Below are positions 10,000 through 19,460 of a stretch of DNA of 64,000 nt, in pieces. The translations under genes were made by a program, and so were the position numbers. Each line of letters opens with the position of its first letter. The first letter of the stretch is position 1. Source of the stretch: Mesorhizobium shangrilense (GTDB lineage: Bacteria > Pseudomonadota > Alphaproteobacteria > Rhizobiales > Rhizobiaceae); assembly GCF_040537815.1 (NCBI RefSeq), contig NZ_JBEWSZ010000001.1:4526001-4590000 (forward strand). The letters run 5' to 3'. The notes under the pieces are model-generated. The model did no database searches. It saw nothing but the letters and a program-made list of their open reading frames with translations, and was not told the origin of the DNA.

Positions 10000-10931
10000 G
10001 AGAACTTCATTCCTTTTTCGATCTTGGCCCCGCGCAGAAACTCCTGCGCGGCGGCGGGCTTTCCGCCCGCCCGTTGAACTTCGACCAGTCTGATCGCGCC
10101 TGCCCCGCAGGCGACCGTCAGCCGGTCATCGAGAATTCCTCCCGACTCGCCGGCGCCTTGCGAAAGCGTCGAGCGAAGCAGTTTCAGCCGCTCCATACGG
10201 CCGCCAATTTCAGTCTCCGACCAGGCGCCGGGAAAGGGCGACAGGCCGCGAATATGATTGTGGACTTCGGCGGCAGGCCGTGTCCAGTCCACGCGCGTCT
10301 CGGATTTATCGATCTTTCTGGCATAGGTCACCCCCGACATTGCCTGCGTGGTAAATGTCAGGGCGTTCCTTTCCAGCCGCGCCAGCGCTTCCACAATCAG
10401 CGCAGCGCCAACATCCATCAGCCGATCATGCAGATCGCCGGCTGTTATATCGGGTCCAATGACCAGTTTTTCAACCATTGCCACCGGACCCGTGTCCAGA
10501 CCTTCCTCCATCCGCATCACCATCATGCCGGTTTCGCTGTCGCCGGCCATGATCGCGCGGTGGATGGGAGCTGCACCACGCCAGCGCGGCAAGAGTGAGG
10601 CATGGCCGTTCAGGCAACCGAGTCTCGGCGCATCGAGAACGGGTTTGGGCAAAAGCAAGCCATAGGCCACGACGATTGCGACATCGGCCTCGACGGCGCG
10701 GAACGCGGCCTGCTCGGACTCGCCCTTGAGCGACACTGGCGTGCGTACCTCGATGCCCAGCCGCTCCGCCTCGCGCTGGACCGGCGACGCCGTCAATTCC
10801 AGCCCGCGGCGGCCGGCGGCGCGGGGCGGCTGCGTATAGACGGCTGGTATCAGATGCCCGGCTTCAGCGATCGCGCGCAACGTCGGCACGGCAAATTCCG
10901 GCGTGCCCATGAAGATGACGCGAAGGGGCAT
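9996..10931 (-). CDS. fmt: Methionyl-tRNA formyltransferase
   Basis: This encodes 311 residues, the standard length. The N-terminal formyltransferase Rossmann domain starts [16 protein letters not shown]. The catalytic region [20 protein letters not shown] contains the conserved Asn, His and SLLPRWRG loop, and the catalytic Asp is in EGLDTGPV. The C-terminal OB-fold domain binds tRNA. It formylates initiator Met-tRNA with 10-formyltetrahydrofolate. It starts 4 bases after def, the peptide deformylase that later removes this formyl group, which is the classical pairing. Confidence 0.97.
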   Translation of the reverse strand: MPLRVIFMGTPEFAVPTLRAIAEAGHLIPAVYTQPPRAAGRRGLELTASPVQREAERLGIEVRTPVSLKGESEQAAFRAVEADVAIVVAYGLLLPKPVLDAPRLGCLNGHASLLPRWRGAAPIHRAIMAGDSETGMMVMRMEEGLDTGPVAMVEKLVIGPDITAGDLHDRLMDVGAALIVEALARLERNALTFTTQAMSGVTYARKIDKSETRVDWTRPAAEVHNHIRGLSPFPGAWSETEIGGRMERLKLLRSTLSQGAGESGGILDDRLTVACGAGAIRLVEVQRAGGKPAAAQEFLRGAKIEKGMKFS

Positions 10932-10935
10932 TGCC

Positions 10936-11466
10936 CTATCCCACCAGTTTGCCCGGCACCTTGTCCTTGGCGAGTTTCTTGAACTTCTTCACCACCATGT
11001 CGCGCTTCAGCTTCGAAATGTGGTCGATGAACAGCACGCCGTTGAGATGGTCGATCTCGTGCTGCAGGCACGTCGCCATCAGGCCTTCGGCCTCGATCTC
11101 CGCGAGCTTGCCGTCGCGATCGAGATATTTCACCCGGACGGCGGCCGGGCGTTCGACCTCGGCATAATAGTCGGGGATCGACAGGCAGCCCTCCTCGTAG
11201 ACCGAGCGCTGATCGGCGCTTTCGAGGACTTCCGGATTGATGAAGACATGCGGCGCCGGCGTCTCGTCTTCCTTGGCAAGGTCGATCACCAGCATGCGCA
11301 GCGGCTCGCCGATCTGGATCGCCGCCAGCCCGATGCCGGGCGCGTCATACATGGTCTCCAGCATGTCGTCGGCAAGCTTGCGCAAAGCGTCGTCGACGCG
11401 CTCCACCGGTTTGGAAAGCTGGCGCAGGATGGGATCGGGAAGGATGATGAGCGGCTTGATCGACAT
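10936..11466 (-). CDS. def: Peptide deformylase
   Basis: This encodes 176 residues from ATG 11466 ([16 protein letters not shown]). The three deformylase motifs are intact: [10 protein letters not shown] (motif I), EGCLS (motif II, metal-ligand Cys) and HEIDHLNG (motif III, two His ligands and catalytic Glu). It removes the N-formyl group from nascent proteins using an Fe(II)-type metal. It is the first gene of def-fmt-GNAT-truA and diverges from rmuC across a region of about 100 bases. Confidence 0.97.
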   Translation of the reverse strand: MSIKPLIILPDPILRQLSKPVERVDDALRKLADDMLETMYDAPGIGLAAIQIGEPLRMLVIDLAKEDETPAPHVFINPEVLESADQRSVYEEGCLSIPDYYAEVERPAAVRVKYLDRDGKLAEIEAEGLMATCLQHEIDHLNGVLFIDHISKLKRDMVVKKFKKLAKDKVPGKLVG

Positions 11467-11569
11467 GGCGTTCCACCTAAGACCTCCCGCGAAAAGCGTC
11501 AACCGGGGCGTCCGGCTAACGTTCACGTTTTGATCTGTCCGGGCATGCCGAATCATCTATGCTGTCCAC

Positions 11570-12841
11570 ATGAATGACCTAGCACCGATCCTTTCGCAGC
11601 CCATCGCCCGGCTTGGTGCCACCACGGTCACGCTTGGCCTCGCCCTGGCTTTCGGCGCGATCCTGTTTGTTGGCCTGCTCGTGACGCTCGTCGTCGCGTT
11701 GTGGCGGTCAGCCCGGGCGCGGACCATTGCCGCAACGGATGCCGCCGACCTTGCCCGCGATGCCGAGGCCCGCATGGCCGGCATTTTGCAGAGCCAAGCC
11801 GAGATGCAGGGCCGCATGGGGGCCATTGCCGAAGTGTTCGGCGCGAGGCAAGCGGAACTGACGCAATCAATCGGACAGCGGCTCGACGCCATGACCGGCC
11901 GTATCGGCCAGACCATGACCGAGCAGACCAAATCGACACATGAAAGCCTGGCCAAACTGCAGGAGCGGCTGGCGATCATCGATACGGCGCAAGGTAACAT
12001 CCAGTCGCTCGCCGGGCAGGTCGTGCAGCTGCAGGCGATCCTCTCCAACAAGCAGACGCGCGGCGCTTTCGGCCAGTCGCGCATGGAGGCGATCGTCGCC
12101 GACGGACTGCCGCATGGCGCCTATGAGTTCCAGGCGACCTTGTCGAATGGCAGCCGGCCCGATTGCCTGGTGAAAATGCCGAACAGCGCGCCCTCGCTTG
12201 CCATCGATGCCAAATTCCCGCTGGAAGCCTGGAATGCCATCCGCGCCGCCGATGGCGCCGACCTGCAGAAGGTCGCGGCGCAGGCCTTCCGCCGCGACAT
12301 CGAGATCCATGTCCGCGATATCTCGGAAAAATACCTGATCCAGGGCGAGACGCAGGACACCGCCTTCATGTTCGTGCCGTCGGAATCGGTGTTCGCCGAA
12401 ATCCACGAGAATTTCGAGGCCATCGTCCACAAGGCGCACCGCGCCCGCATCGTCATCGTCTCGCCGTCGCTGCTGATGCTGTCGATCCAGGTCATCCAGG
12501 CGATCCTCAAGGACGCGCGCATGCGCGAACAGGCGCATCTGATCCAGGGTGAGGTCATCCGGCTGATGGAGGATGTCGGACGTCTCGACGAGCGCGTGCG
12601 CAAGCTGCAGGTGCATTTCAGCCAATCCGCCAAGGATGTCGACGACATCCTTGTTTCGACGTCCAAAGTGACCAAGCGCGGCCAGAAGATCGAGGCGCTG
12701 GAGTTCGGCGCGCAACCCGACGGCGATGCGGGCCAGGGCGCCGCGTCACGGGCTGCCGCTGCAAAGGTCGATGCAGGCGCGCGCACGGCAGATTCCAAAA
12801 CAGGACAGCTCAGGCTGAGGGTCGTCGAAGGCGACGACTGA
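11570..12841 (+). CDS. rmuC: DNA recombination protein RmuC
   Basis: This encodes 423 residues. An N-terminal membrane helix (about 20-44, TLGLALAFGAILFVGLLVTL) is followed by a long coiled coil (about 48-140) and the RmuC domain. The RmuC domain includes KQTRGAFGQSRMEAIVADGLP, LAIDAKFPLEAW and FMFVPSESVFAEIHE, consistent with the nuclease-like fold assigned to the family. RmuC limits inversions at short inverted repeats in E. coli, which may matter in a genome with so many palindromic repeats. The C-terminal tail is low-complexity. Confidence 0.94.
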   Translation: MNDLAPILSQPIARLGATTVTLGLALAFGAILFVGLLVTLVVALWRSARARTIAATDAADLARDAEARMAGILQSQAEMQGRMGAIAEVFGARQAELTQSIGQRLDAMTGRIGQTMTEQTKSTHESLAKLQERLAIIDTAQGNIQSLAGQVVQLQAILSNKQTRGAFGQSRMEAIVADGLPHGAYEFQATLSNGSRPDCLVKMPNSAPSLAIDAKFPLEAWNAIRAADGADLQKVAAQAFRRDIEIHVRDISEKYLIQGETQDTAFMFVPSESVFAEIHENFEAIVHKAHRARIVIVSPSLLMLSIQVIQAILKDARMREQAHLIQGEVIRLMEDVGRLDERVRKLQVHFSQSAKDVDDILVSTSKVTKRGQKIEALEFGAQPDGDAGQGAASRAAAAKVDAGARTADSKTGQLRLRVVEGDD

Positions 12842-12856
12842 ACCGCCGGCGGTCCG

Positions 12857-13261
12857 CTACTGCTCCTCCACGATCGTCGTGCCCTGAAGTTCCGGTAGCC
12901 AGTGCAGTGCCGAACGGTGCCAGTACTGCGTTCGGGGAACCAGTTCATCGCGCTGGCGTGCCGTGCCGACCCGGATGCCATAGACCTTCGGCCCATCGCC
13001 AACCGATGTCGCGTAGAGATGGGAGCCGCACTCGCCGCAAAAGCCCTGGGCGCGCTTGGCGCCGCTGGACCCGGTCTTGACGTAGACCTTTGGCGTGCCC
13101 TTGGTGATCCGGTAGTTCTCCTCGGGCACCCGCACCGATACACGAAAAGCCGTACCGGTCAGCTTCTGGCAGTCCGTGCAGTGGCAGATCGAGGTCTTTT
13201 CAGGATCGACCTCGGCCTCGTAAGTGATAGCGCCGCAATGGCAGCCGCCGTCGATTTTCAT
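12857..13261 (-). CDS. GFA/CENP-V fold zinc-binding protein
   Basis: This encodes 134 residues from ATG 13261, which has a good GAGGAG upstream. The zinc ligands are GGCHCGAI, ICHCTDCQKLTG and CGECGSHLY, the pattern of the glutathione-dependent formaldehyde-activating enzyme (GFA) family. Only some members act on S-hydroxymethylglutathione; for many the substrate is unknown. No formaldehyde oxidation genes are adjacent, so the activity is not assigned. It converges on rmuC. Confidence 0.85.
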   Translation of the reverse strand: MKIDGGCHCGAITYEAEVDPEKTSICHCTDCQKLTGTAFRVSVRVPEENYRITKGTPKVYVKTGSSGAKRAQGFCGECGSHLYATSVGDGPKVYGIRVGTARQRDELVPRTQYWHRSALHWLPELQGTTIVEEQ

Positions 13262-13317
13262 GTCTGCTTCTCCTCGTCCTCGCAATGATAGCCGGCGTCG
13301 GCCGCGCCATGCAATTT

Positions 13318-14286
13318 TCACCCTGCCAGCTCTTCTCCAGAGGCGGCTTCAATGACCTTGCGCCGTTTCTCCCACGTGCCGCCTGTCTGTGGTTTGACGA
13401 ACAACCTGGTGATCTCCGGCATCTCCGCTTTCAGCCGCGCCTCGATGCGCTCGACACAGGCCTCGATCTCTGGCGCCGACAGATGATCCTCGAACTCTAT
13501 GCTAAGGCCCGCAACAATCTCATCCGGTCCCATATGAACTGTCAGCACGCCATTGGCGCGCTGTACCGCCGAATCCTGCTGGGCGATGGCCAGCACTTTC
13601 CTCTGCACCTCGGGTGACGCCGGCTCGCCCATCAGCAGGCTCTTGCTCTCGCGTGCCAGGAAGATTGCCGTCGCCGCGAGGATCAGCGAGATACCGACCG
13701 AGGCAGCGCCATCGAGCGCCGGCATGTCCAGAAGTTCCGCCGCCAGGATCCCGGCAAAGGCGAAGACCAGGCCCAAAAGCGCCGCACTGTCCTCGAACAG
13801 AACAGTATAGACGCTTGGATCCTTGCTCCGGTGTATCGCGGCGAACCAACCGAGCTTGCCCTTGCTCTTGCGGAACTCTTTCAGCGCCACTAGCCACGAG
13901 GCGCCTTCAAACAGCGCCGATATCGCGATCACGATGTAGTTGACCTTGGCGTTGACGACCGGTTCGGGCGCCAAAACGTGCACAACGCCTTCGTACAAGG
14001 ACACGCCAGCGCCGAGCGCGAAGACCAGCAGCGCAACGATGAAGCTCCAGAAATAGAGCTCGCGGCCATGACCCAGCGGATGCGTGCGATCTGCAGGCCG
14101 CGCGGCACGATGCATGCCGTAGAGCAGCAGGCCGCCATTGCCTGTATCGACCAGTGAGTGCACGCCTTCCGACAGCATCGCCGAACTGCCGGTGAAGAAG
14201 GCGGCGGCGAACTTGGTCAGCGCGATGGCAAGATTGCCGGCGAGCGCCGCGTAGATAACCTTTTTCGAGCCGCCATGCCCGGCCAT
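13318..14286 (-). CDS. Cation diffusion facilitator (CDF) metal exporter
   Basis: This encodes 322 residues. An N-terminal six-helix membrane domain starts KKVIYAALAGNLAIALTKFAAAFFTGSSAMLSEGVHSLVDTGN. The SEGVHSLVDT helix carries a His/Asp pair of the CDF metal site, and HPLGHGRELYFWSF is the conserved signature after helix two. The C-terminal cytoplasmic ferredoxin-like domain (about 215-322) includes EFEDHLSAPEIEACVERIEARLK. Such proteins export Zn, Co, Fe or Mn divalent cations in exchange for protons; the metal cannot be named from the sequence. Confidence 0.92.
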   Translation of the reverse strand: MAGHGGSKKVIYAALAGNLAIALTKFAAAFFTGSSAMLSEGVHSLVDTGNGGLLLYGMHRAARPADRTHPLGHGRELYFWSFIVALLVFALGAGVSLYEGVVHVLAPEPVVNAKVNYIVIAISALFEGASWLVALKEFRKSKGKLGWFAAIHRSKDPSVYTVLFEDSAALLGLVFAFAGILAAELLDMPALDGAASVGISLILAATAIFLARESKSLLMGEPASPEVQRKVLAIAQQDSAVQRANGVLTVHMGPDEIVAGLSIEFEDHLSAPEIEACVERIEARLKAEMPEITRLFVKPQTGGTWEKRRKVIEAASGEELAG

Positions 14287-14314
14287 GCCGTGTCGTCCCT
14301 CCGAGGCGCCCAGA

Positions 14315-14357
14315 GCAATTCCAGGAAAGCGTGAAACGGTCTTCCGTCCGGAATTGC
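14315..14357. repeat. Intergenic palindrome of the GCAATTCC family
   Basis: GCAATTCC at 14315-14322 and GGAATTGC at 14350-14357 pair around an inner segment that also folds. The same outer arms occur at 21308-21350 and similar inner arms within 35909-36050. It lies between two minus-strand genes, upstream of the CDF gene. Confidence 0.7.
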
Positions 14358-14466
14358 GTCAAAACAAACTCTAGCGGCCCTGCCGCCGATGCTCCACAGG
14401 CATCACAACGCGCGAACTGTCGGGACGTTCACGTCGGCGTCAAAGACTTGCGGGCGAAAACGCCGG

Positions 14467-15276
14467 CTACTCGACGAGTTCGTCGGTCCACACTTTGAAG
14501 CCGGCAAGCGTGCCGGGTCCAAAAATATGGGTCAGCGGCACATCGGCGGCATCGCGGCCGGAGGCGATGAGGACGCGGCCGATGCGCGGCGAATTGTTGC
14601 GCGGGTCGAAGACATGCCAGCGGCCGCCGAGATAGACCTCCATCCAGGCGGCGAAATCCATGCTCGACCACGGTTTCGGCATGCCGATGTCGCTGATGTA
14701 GCCGGTGCAGTAGCGCGTCGGGATGTTGAGCGCCCGGCAGAAGGTGACGGCGAGATGCGCGAAGTCGCGGCACACGCCGCTCTGTTCGCGATAGGCTTCG
14801 GCCGCGGTGCGCGTCGGCCGCGCATTGCCATAGTTGAAGATGATATGATTGTGGACGAAATCGCAGACCGCCCGCACACGTGGAATGCCGAGCGGCGTGT
14901 GGCCGAACAGCCGCCATGCCTCGGTCGCCAGCAGATCGCTTTCGCAAAAGCGGCTGGGCAACAGGAACAGCAGCGTGTCCGAAGGCAGGTCCCACACTTC
15001 GTGCTGCCAGGCCATCAGGTCGCCCATCTCGAAGGTGCCGGGATCGCGGATCACGGCGTCGGTGCCGAAAGTAAACCTTCCCGGCGGAGCGACGAAACGG
15101 TTGCACCAGTTGCCGAAACTGTCGCGATAACTCTGGATCGGCACCGGTGGATTGGAGACCAGGAAATCCGGCCGCTCAAGATCGGAGGCGCGGGAATAGT
15201 GGACGTTGAGCATCGCGATCAGCGGCGTTTCCTGCGGAAAGTCGAAGCTCATCTCGCAGCCGATATGGATTCGCAT
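14467..15276 (-). CDS. Transglutaminase-like cysteine protease-fold protein
   Basis: This encodes 269 residues from ATG 15276, chosen over ATG 15282 because AGGA lies at better spacing. The catalytic triad is visible: Cys in SGVCRDFAHLAVTF, His in GRWHVFDPRNN and Asp in the same segment. An N-terminal domain precedes it that matches bacterial transglutaminase-like proteins (YIH-type start, MRIHIGCEMSFDFPQETP). The reaction is probably proteolysis or amide-bond hydrolysis rather than cross-linking. No amide-ligase partner gene is adjacent. Confidence 0.87.
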   Translation of the reverse strand: MRIHIGCEMSFDFPQETPLIAMLNVHYSRASDLERPDFLVSNPPVPIQSYRDSFGNWCNRFVAPPGRFTFGTDAVIRDPGTFEMGDLMAWQHEVWDLPSDTLLFLLPSRFCESDLLATEAWRLFGHTPLGIPRVRAVCDFVHNHIIFNYGNARPTRTAAEAYREQSGVCRDFAHLAVTFCRALNIPTRYCTGYISDIGMPKPWSSMDFAAWMEVYLGGRWHVFDPRNNSPRIGRVLIASGRDAADVPLTHIFGPGTLAGFKVWTDELVE

Positions 15277-15487
15277 TGTCATCCTGACCGGACTGCCCGT
15301 TCATCGCCGGCGAAGGCACGATCGATGCTGCAGTGCGAAAGAAGACCATGACACGGACCCGCGTCGTTTGCGAGGGGAATAGAAAAGTCGTTGACGGAGA
15401 CCGAGCCAAGCCGATGACGGCCAGCAACCTCTTGCGGCGCGGCCAATCTCTTGTTTCACTTCGACATCATCAACGGAGGAACGAATC

Positions 15488-15613
15488 ATGGCTAAAGGCG
15501 CGATGAAGGCAGGCAAGGAAGCCCGCAAGCCGAAGAAGGATGCGAAGAAGCCCGCCCCGGCCCCGGCCCTGAAGGCGCCGCCGGTCAAGGCGATGAAGCT
15601 CAAGGACAAGTAA
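15488..15613 (+). CDS. Small Lys/Ala/Pro-rich basic protein (41 aa)
   Basis: ATG 15488 follows a strong GGAGGAA 7 bases upstream. The 41-residue product begins MAKGAMKAGKEARKPKKD and ends KAMKLKDK. About one third of it is lysine, with a central Ala-Pro run, resembling histone-H1-like tails. It may bind nucleic acid or be a disordered chaperone; no domain can be assigned. The strong ribosome-binding site and standalone position between a divergent gene and a hairpin argue that it is real. Confidence 0.7.
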   Translation: MAKGAMKAGKEARKPKKDAKKPAPAPALKAPPVKAMKLKDK

Positions 15614-15646
15614 GCCGGCCATTTCTTCTACATGCTTTGATCCGAG

Positions 15647-15700
15647 GCGGCGCATGGGCCCGAAAATCAGACTCTGATTTTCGGAAGCCTTATGCGCCGC
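15647..15700. terminator. Long stem-loop after the 41-aa gene
   Basis: GCGGCGCAT (15647-15655) pairs with ATGCGCCGC (15692-15700). Inside it CCGAAAATCA pairs with TGATTTTCGG. There is no U-run, so this may be a mosaic palindromic repeat rather than a true intrinsic terminator. It separates the small basic gene from the riboswitch-controlled exporter. Confidence 0.5.
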
Positions 15701-15762
15701 TTCGACGTTCGGTGTGCCCCGCCGAAATTGTTGATTGAGCGCGCAAGACCTCCTATATCGAC

Positions 15763-15815
15763 GCGGCGAGGACGGCCTCGCGCTCTCCCCCGAAAACCGG
15801 CCGGGACGACCCGCT
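15763..15815 (+). promoter_or_regulatory. Guanidine-II (mini-ykkC) riboswitch controlling sugE/gdx
   Basis: Two successive hairpins each close an ACGR tetraloop. The first is GCGAGG-ACGG-CCTCGC at 15766-15781 and the second is CGGG-ACGA-CCCG at 15802-15813. They are separated by a 20-base linker. GGAG at 15824-15827 then leads to the ATG at 15835. Twin hairpins with ACGG/ACGA loops just before the Shine-Dalgarno sequence of a small multidrug-resistance gene are the defining architecture of the guanidine-II class, known to switch on translation of guanidinium exporters. The mechanism here is inferred; the structural match is seen directly. Confidence 0.9.
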
Positions 15816-15834
15816 AACTCAACGGAGCGTTCCA

Positions 15835-16149
15835 ATGTCCTGGATTTTTCTTTTTATCGCTGGCCTGTTCGAAATCGGCTGGGCGATCGGCCTCAAATAC
15901 ACTGACGGATTTTCAAAACCGCTGCCAACCGTTCTGACGGTTGCCTCGATGATCGTCAGCCTTGCCTTGCTCGGTCTGGCGCTCAAGGCGCTGCCAGTCG
16001 GCACGGCTTATGCGGTGTGGACCGGCATCGGCACTGTCGGCACGGCACTGCTCGGCATCTGGTTGCTGGGCGAGCCCGCGACCGCTATCCGCCTGGGCTG
16101 CATCGCGCTGATCGTCTGCGGCATCATGGGATTGAAGCTCGCGGCGTAA
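15835..16149 (+). CDS. sugE: Guanidinium exporter Gdx/SugE (SMR family)
   Basis: This encodes 104 residues with four membrane helices. The essential proton/substrate-coupling Glu is E13 in [17 protein letters not shown], which matches the guanidinium-exporter (Gdx) branch of the small multidrug resistance family rather than EmrE. The GWAIGLKYT context and [18 protein letters not shown] in helix three are typical. As a dual-topology dimer it exchanges guanidinium for two protons across the inner membrane. It sits directly behind a guanidine-II riboswitch, which strongly supports the physiological substrate. Confidence 0.95.
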   Translation: MSWIFLFIAGLFEIGWAIGLKYTDGFSKPLPTVLTVASMIVSLALLGLALKALPVGTAYAVWTGIGTVGTALLGIWLLGEPATAIRLGCIALIVCGIMGLKLAA

Positions 16150-16173
16150 CCCCAAAAGGCATGCCCGCGGAAA

Positions 16174-16202
16174 GATCATGGTCAACCAGGCTGGCCATGA
16201 TC
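16174..16202. terminator. Stem-loop between convergent sugE and DUF6481 genes
   Basis: GATCATGG (16174-16181) pairs with CCATGATC (16195-16202), with partial pairing inside. It lies between two converging genes, so bidirectional termination is plausible. No clear U-run is seen. Confidence 0.45.
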
Positions 16203-16290
16203 CTGCCGTGATGGACCGGCTCCAGTTTGGAGCACAAACACGTTCAGGGCCGCTGCAAGGCGACCCTGATCTTTCAACTGCCTGGAAACG

Positions 16291-16725
16291 CTAGCGGGCG
16301 GAGAAGCCCGGAGGCGTCCTGCCGGTGCGCTGCTTGCGCGCCGCATAGCGTGCGTCGCGCTTGGCCTTGCGTTCGGCCTCGTCGGCAAGCAAACGGGCAA
16401 TGCGCTCGTTCTCATCAGCTTCCCGAAGCCTGGCTTCCGCCTGCGCCGCCTCTTCAGCGGCGATGCGCGCTGCTTCGGCCGCAGCTTCGCGCTCGGCTTT
16501 CTCGATCGCCTCGCGTGCCAGCTTCTCCTGCTTCAGCCTGGCCTTCTCGGCCTCACGTATCGCACGAGCCTCGAGGATTGCCTTGCGTTCGGCCTGTCGC
16601 GCCAGCACTGCGGGATCATCCGCCGCCGGCTTTGACTTGAAGCGCTCCAGAAGCGCCTTCTTTGCCTCGTTTGCGGCATTGCGCCGCTCGAAAACGTCTT
16701 TTTCCCTGTAGATAGCCAAGTCCAC
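16291..16725 (-). CDS. DUF6481-type highly charged coiled-coil protein
   Basis: This encodes 144 residues, almost entirely Ala, Glu, Arg and Lys in heptad-like spacing between about residues 30 and 130 (for example LARQAERKAILEARAIREAEK). An N-terminal FERRNAANEAKKALLERFKSKPAADDP segment resembles DUF6481 proteins of alphaproteobacteria. It is probably a single long helix or coiled coil. The function is unknown. Confidence 0.72.
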   Translation of the reverse strand: MDLAIYREKDVFERRNAANEAKKALLERFKSKPAADDPAVLARQAERKAILEARAIREAEKARLKQEKLAREAIEKAEREAAAEAARIAAEEAAQAEARLREADENERIARLLADEAERKAKRDARYAARKQRTGRTPPGFSAR

Positions 16726-17008
16726 TTCCCTGAAGTCAATTCGCGAGGCTTACATACGCCCGAAAACCGAGAGTTCAAGCGCCAAAACGGCATGCCAGCC
16801 ATGAAATTCTGGGCTGTTGCAGGCGGGAGACGCCTTTTTCGACCGAAACCGACATCCACTGTTCACCGCCGCCCTCTGGCAGCACCGCGGGCGGCTCGCT
16901 ACCTCTAGCGCGACAAACAAGACACTGGTGTGTCGAACCGGGCATCCGTTCGTCACATCTGCTTCACACTGTGCGAATTATGGGATTCGCCCACCAGGAT
17001 GATACGAC

Positions 17009-18070
17009 ATGGAACTCGGTCTCTACACTTTCGCTGACGTCAGCCCGGAACCGGGCCTCGATGCAGTCGGCCCCTATGAGCGGCTGCGCAACCTGATCGA
17101 GGAGGTCGAACTGGCCGATCAGGTCGGGCTCGACGTTTTTGGGCTGGGCGAGCACCATCGCCCCGACTATGCCGCTTCCGCGCCAGTCGTGGCTCTGGCC
17201 GCGGCAGCCGAGCGCACCAAGCGCATCAAGCTCACCAGCGCCGTCACGGTGCTGTCTTCCGACGATCCGGTTCGCGTCTTCCAGCAATTCGCGACGCTCG
17301 ACCTTCTGTCAGGCGGACGGGCCGAGATCATGGCCGGACGCGGCTCGTTCATCGAGTCCTTCCCGCTGTTCGGCTACAATCTCGAGGATTATGACGAGCT
17401 GTTCGCCGAAAAACTCGACCTGCTGCTTGCCATCCGCGACAGCGTGAAGGTGACGTGGTCCGGCAATCTGCGTTCCCCGATCAACGATCGCGGCGTCTAT
17501 CCGCGTCCCTTCCAGGACAGGTTGCCGGTGTGGATCGCGATTGGCGGCACGCCGCAATCGGCCGCTCGCGCCGGCGCGCTCGGCCTGCCCTTGGCGCTTG
17601 CCATCATTGGCGGTGAGCCGGCGCGGTTCGCGCCGTTGTTCGATGTCTACCGGGAGGCGGCCAAGCGGGCCGGCAGTGACCCGGCGGGACTAGCCACCAG
17701 CATCAATGTGCACGGCTTCATCGCCGAGACGACGGAACGGGCGGCTGATGATTTCTACGGCCCGCAGGCCGAAGTGATGAACCGCATAGGCCGCGAGCGT
17801 GGCTGGGGCCTGACGTCGCGGGCCCATTTCGACCAGTCGCGTGGCCCGAAGGGCGCGCTGTTCGTCGGCAATCCCGAACAGGTGGCCGAGAAGATCGTCG
17901 CCCAGCACAAGATCTTCGGCAACGACCGATTTCTGTTGCAGATGGCGATCGGCACCATGCCGCACGCCAAGATCATGAAGGCGATCGAACTCTACGGCAC
18001 CAGGGTGGCGCCGATCGTGCGCAGGGAAACGGCAAAGGCCACTCCCGCCGTGGCCGCCCCGGCCGCCTGA
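17009..18070 (+). CDS. LLM-class flavin-dependent oxidoreductase
   Basis: This encodes 353 residues with a luciferase-like TIM-barrel fold: [70 protein letters not shown] region, presented here as a family pattern of GEHH, the [12 protein letters not shown] loop and DLLSGGRAE. It uses reduced FMN or F420-like flavin to hydroxylate or reduce an unknown substrate. No flavin reductase gene is adjacent. About 280 bases upstream hold no gene I can support. Confidence 0.85.
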   Translation: MELGLYTFADVSPEPGLDAVGPYERLRNLIEEVELADQVGLDVFGLGEHHRPDYAASAPVVALAAAAERTKRIKLTSAVTVLSSDDPVRVFQQFATLDLLSGGRAEIMAGRGSFIESFPLFGYNLEDYDELFAEKLDLLLAIRDSVKVTWSGNLRSPINDRGVYPRPFQDRLPVWIAIGGTPQSAARAGALGLPLALAIIGGEPARFAPLFDVYREAAKRAGSDPAGLATSINVHGFIAETTERAADDFYGPQAEVMNRIGRERGWGLTSRAHFDQSRGPKGALFVGNPEQVAEKIVAQHKIFGNDRFLLQMAIGTMPHAKIMKAIELYGTRVAPIVRRETAKATPAVAAPAA

Positions 18071-18223
18071 TTTCAGCACGGCGCGCCAGATAGCGCGAAG
18101 CGCTCTGGGAGGGACGTGGGAACAAGACCACGTCCCAAGCCGGCTCATGGAACCTTGCAAGGAATGTCGCGTTTTGACGCAAGCCTGTCACGCGTCGACA
18201 CGCGATGGGCCGCGAGGGGTACC

Positions 18224-19390
18224 ATGAAAGCTGAATCCGCGGCCCCGGGGGCCGGAACCCATATTTCCGAGGACGCCCGGGGCGAGGCGCGCGCGGACAT
18301 GCAGCTGATGCGTTCGCTGCTCATCGGCATATTCATCTTCATGGCCATCTACGCGCTCGACTTCGCCAAGGCCTTCTTCATGCCGGTGATCCTGGCGTTC
18401 CTGCTGGCGCTGACGCTGACGCCGATCGTCCGCTTCCTGCGCAAACGCGGCATCCCCGAAGCGCTGTCGGCGACGCTTCTGGTGGTTCTGTCACTCTTCA
18501 TCGTCGTCAGCGCCGGCTATCTCCTGAGCGGCCCTGTCATCGATCTGATCAACAACACCTCCACGATCGGCCAGCAATTGACGGAGCGCCTGGCGCAGCT
18601 GCGCCGTCCGTTCGAGAAGATCATGGAGATTTCGCACCAGCTGGAAGGTTTGACCGAGACAACTCAGGAACCCGGCATCCAGAGGGTCGCGATGGCGCAG
18701 TCCGGCATTCTGTCCTCGGCAGCCAGCAATGTCCTGTCGGCGGGAACAAGTTTTACCATCATCTTCGTACTGTCGCTGTTCCTGCTCGCCTCGGGCACGA
18801 TGTTTTATGAAAAGATCATCCAGTCCTTCACCAGCCTGAGTGAGAAGAAGCGGGCGCTGCGCGTCGTCTTCGACGTCGAGCGCGAAATCTCGCACTATCT
18901 GCTCACCGTCACCATCATCAACGCCGGGCTTGGCACGGTCATCGGCCTTGGCCTGTGGGCGCTCGGCATGCCCAATCCGCTGGTATGGGGTGCTGCCGCG
19001 GCCCTGCTCAATTTCCTGCCCTATGTCGGCGCGCTGATGACGCTCGTGCTTGTCGCGGTCATCGCCCTGATCAGCTTCGACACGATCTCCTATGCCCTGC
19101 TGGCGCCGGCCTTCGTGCTGCTGTGCGACATCATCGAAGGCCAGTTCGTGACGCCCATGGTGGTCGGCCGACGCCTCGAGATCAACGCGGTGGCGATCTT
19201 CATCGCCATCGCCTTCTGGTCATGGCTGTGGGGCTTCGTCGGCGCGTTGATGGCGGTGCCGCTGCTGGTCGTCATCAAGGTGTTCTGCGACCATTTCGAC
19301 GGACTGACCCATGTCGGCAATTTCCTGGCCGCGCAACAGACGGCCGTGGTCGAGGACGAGCCCGTCGAAGAGGCCCACAAAGCCGGATAG
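18224..19390 (+). CDS. AI-2E family transporter (PerM/TqsA-like)
   Basis: This encodes 388 residues from ATG 18224 with GAGGGG five bases upstream; longer in-frame starts (18116, 18164) are possible. Membrane helices are predicted near 32-60, 72-95, 178-200, 240-262, 270-290, 295-330 and 338-365, with a soluble segment between helices three and four. This is the DUF20/AI-2E pattern, including [19 protein letters not shown]. Members include TqsA (AI-2 export) and Na/H antiporters; the substrate here is unknown. Confidence 0.87.
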   Translation: MKAESAAPGAGTHISEDARGEARADMQLMRSLLIGIFIFMAIYALDFAKAFFMPVILAFLLALTLTPIVRFLRKRGIPEALSATLLVVLSLFIVVSAGYLLSGPVIDLINNTSTIGQQLTERLAQLRRPFEKIMEISHQLEGLTETTQEPGIQRVAMAQSGILSSAASNVLSAGTSFTIIFVLSLFLLASGTMFYEKIIQSFTSLSEKKRALRVVFDVEREISHYLLTVTIINAGLGTVIGLGLWALGMPNPLVWGAAAALLNFLPYVGALMTLVLVAVIALISFDTISYALLAPAFVLLCDIIEGQFVTPMVVGRRLEINAVAIFIAIAFWSWLWGFVGALMAVPLLVVIKVFCDHFDGLTHVGNFLAAQQTAVVEDEPVEEAHKAG

Positions 19391-19460
19391 ATCGGCACCG
19401 GTTGTTTGCGAGGCCCGGACCGAATGCCTATATCGAGCCGGTCACAGTCCGGATCCCCCC

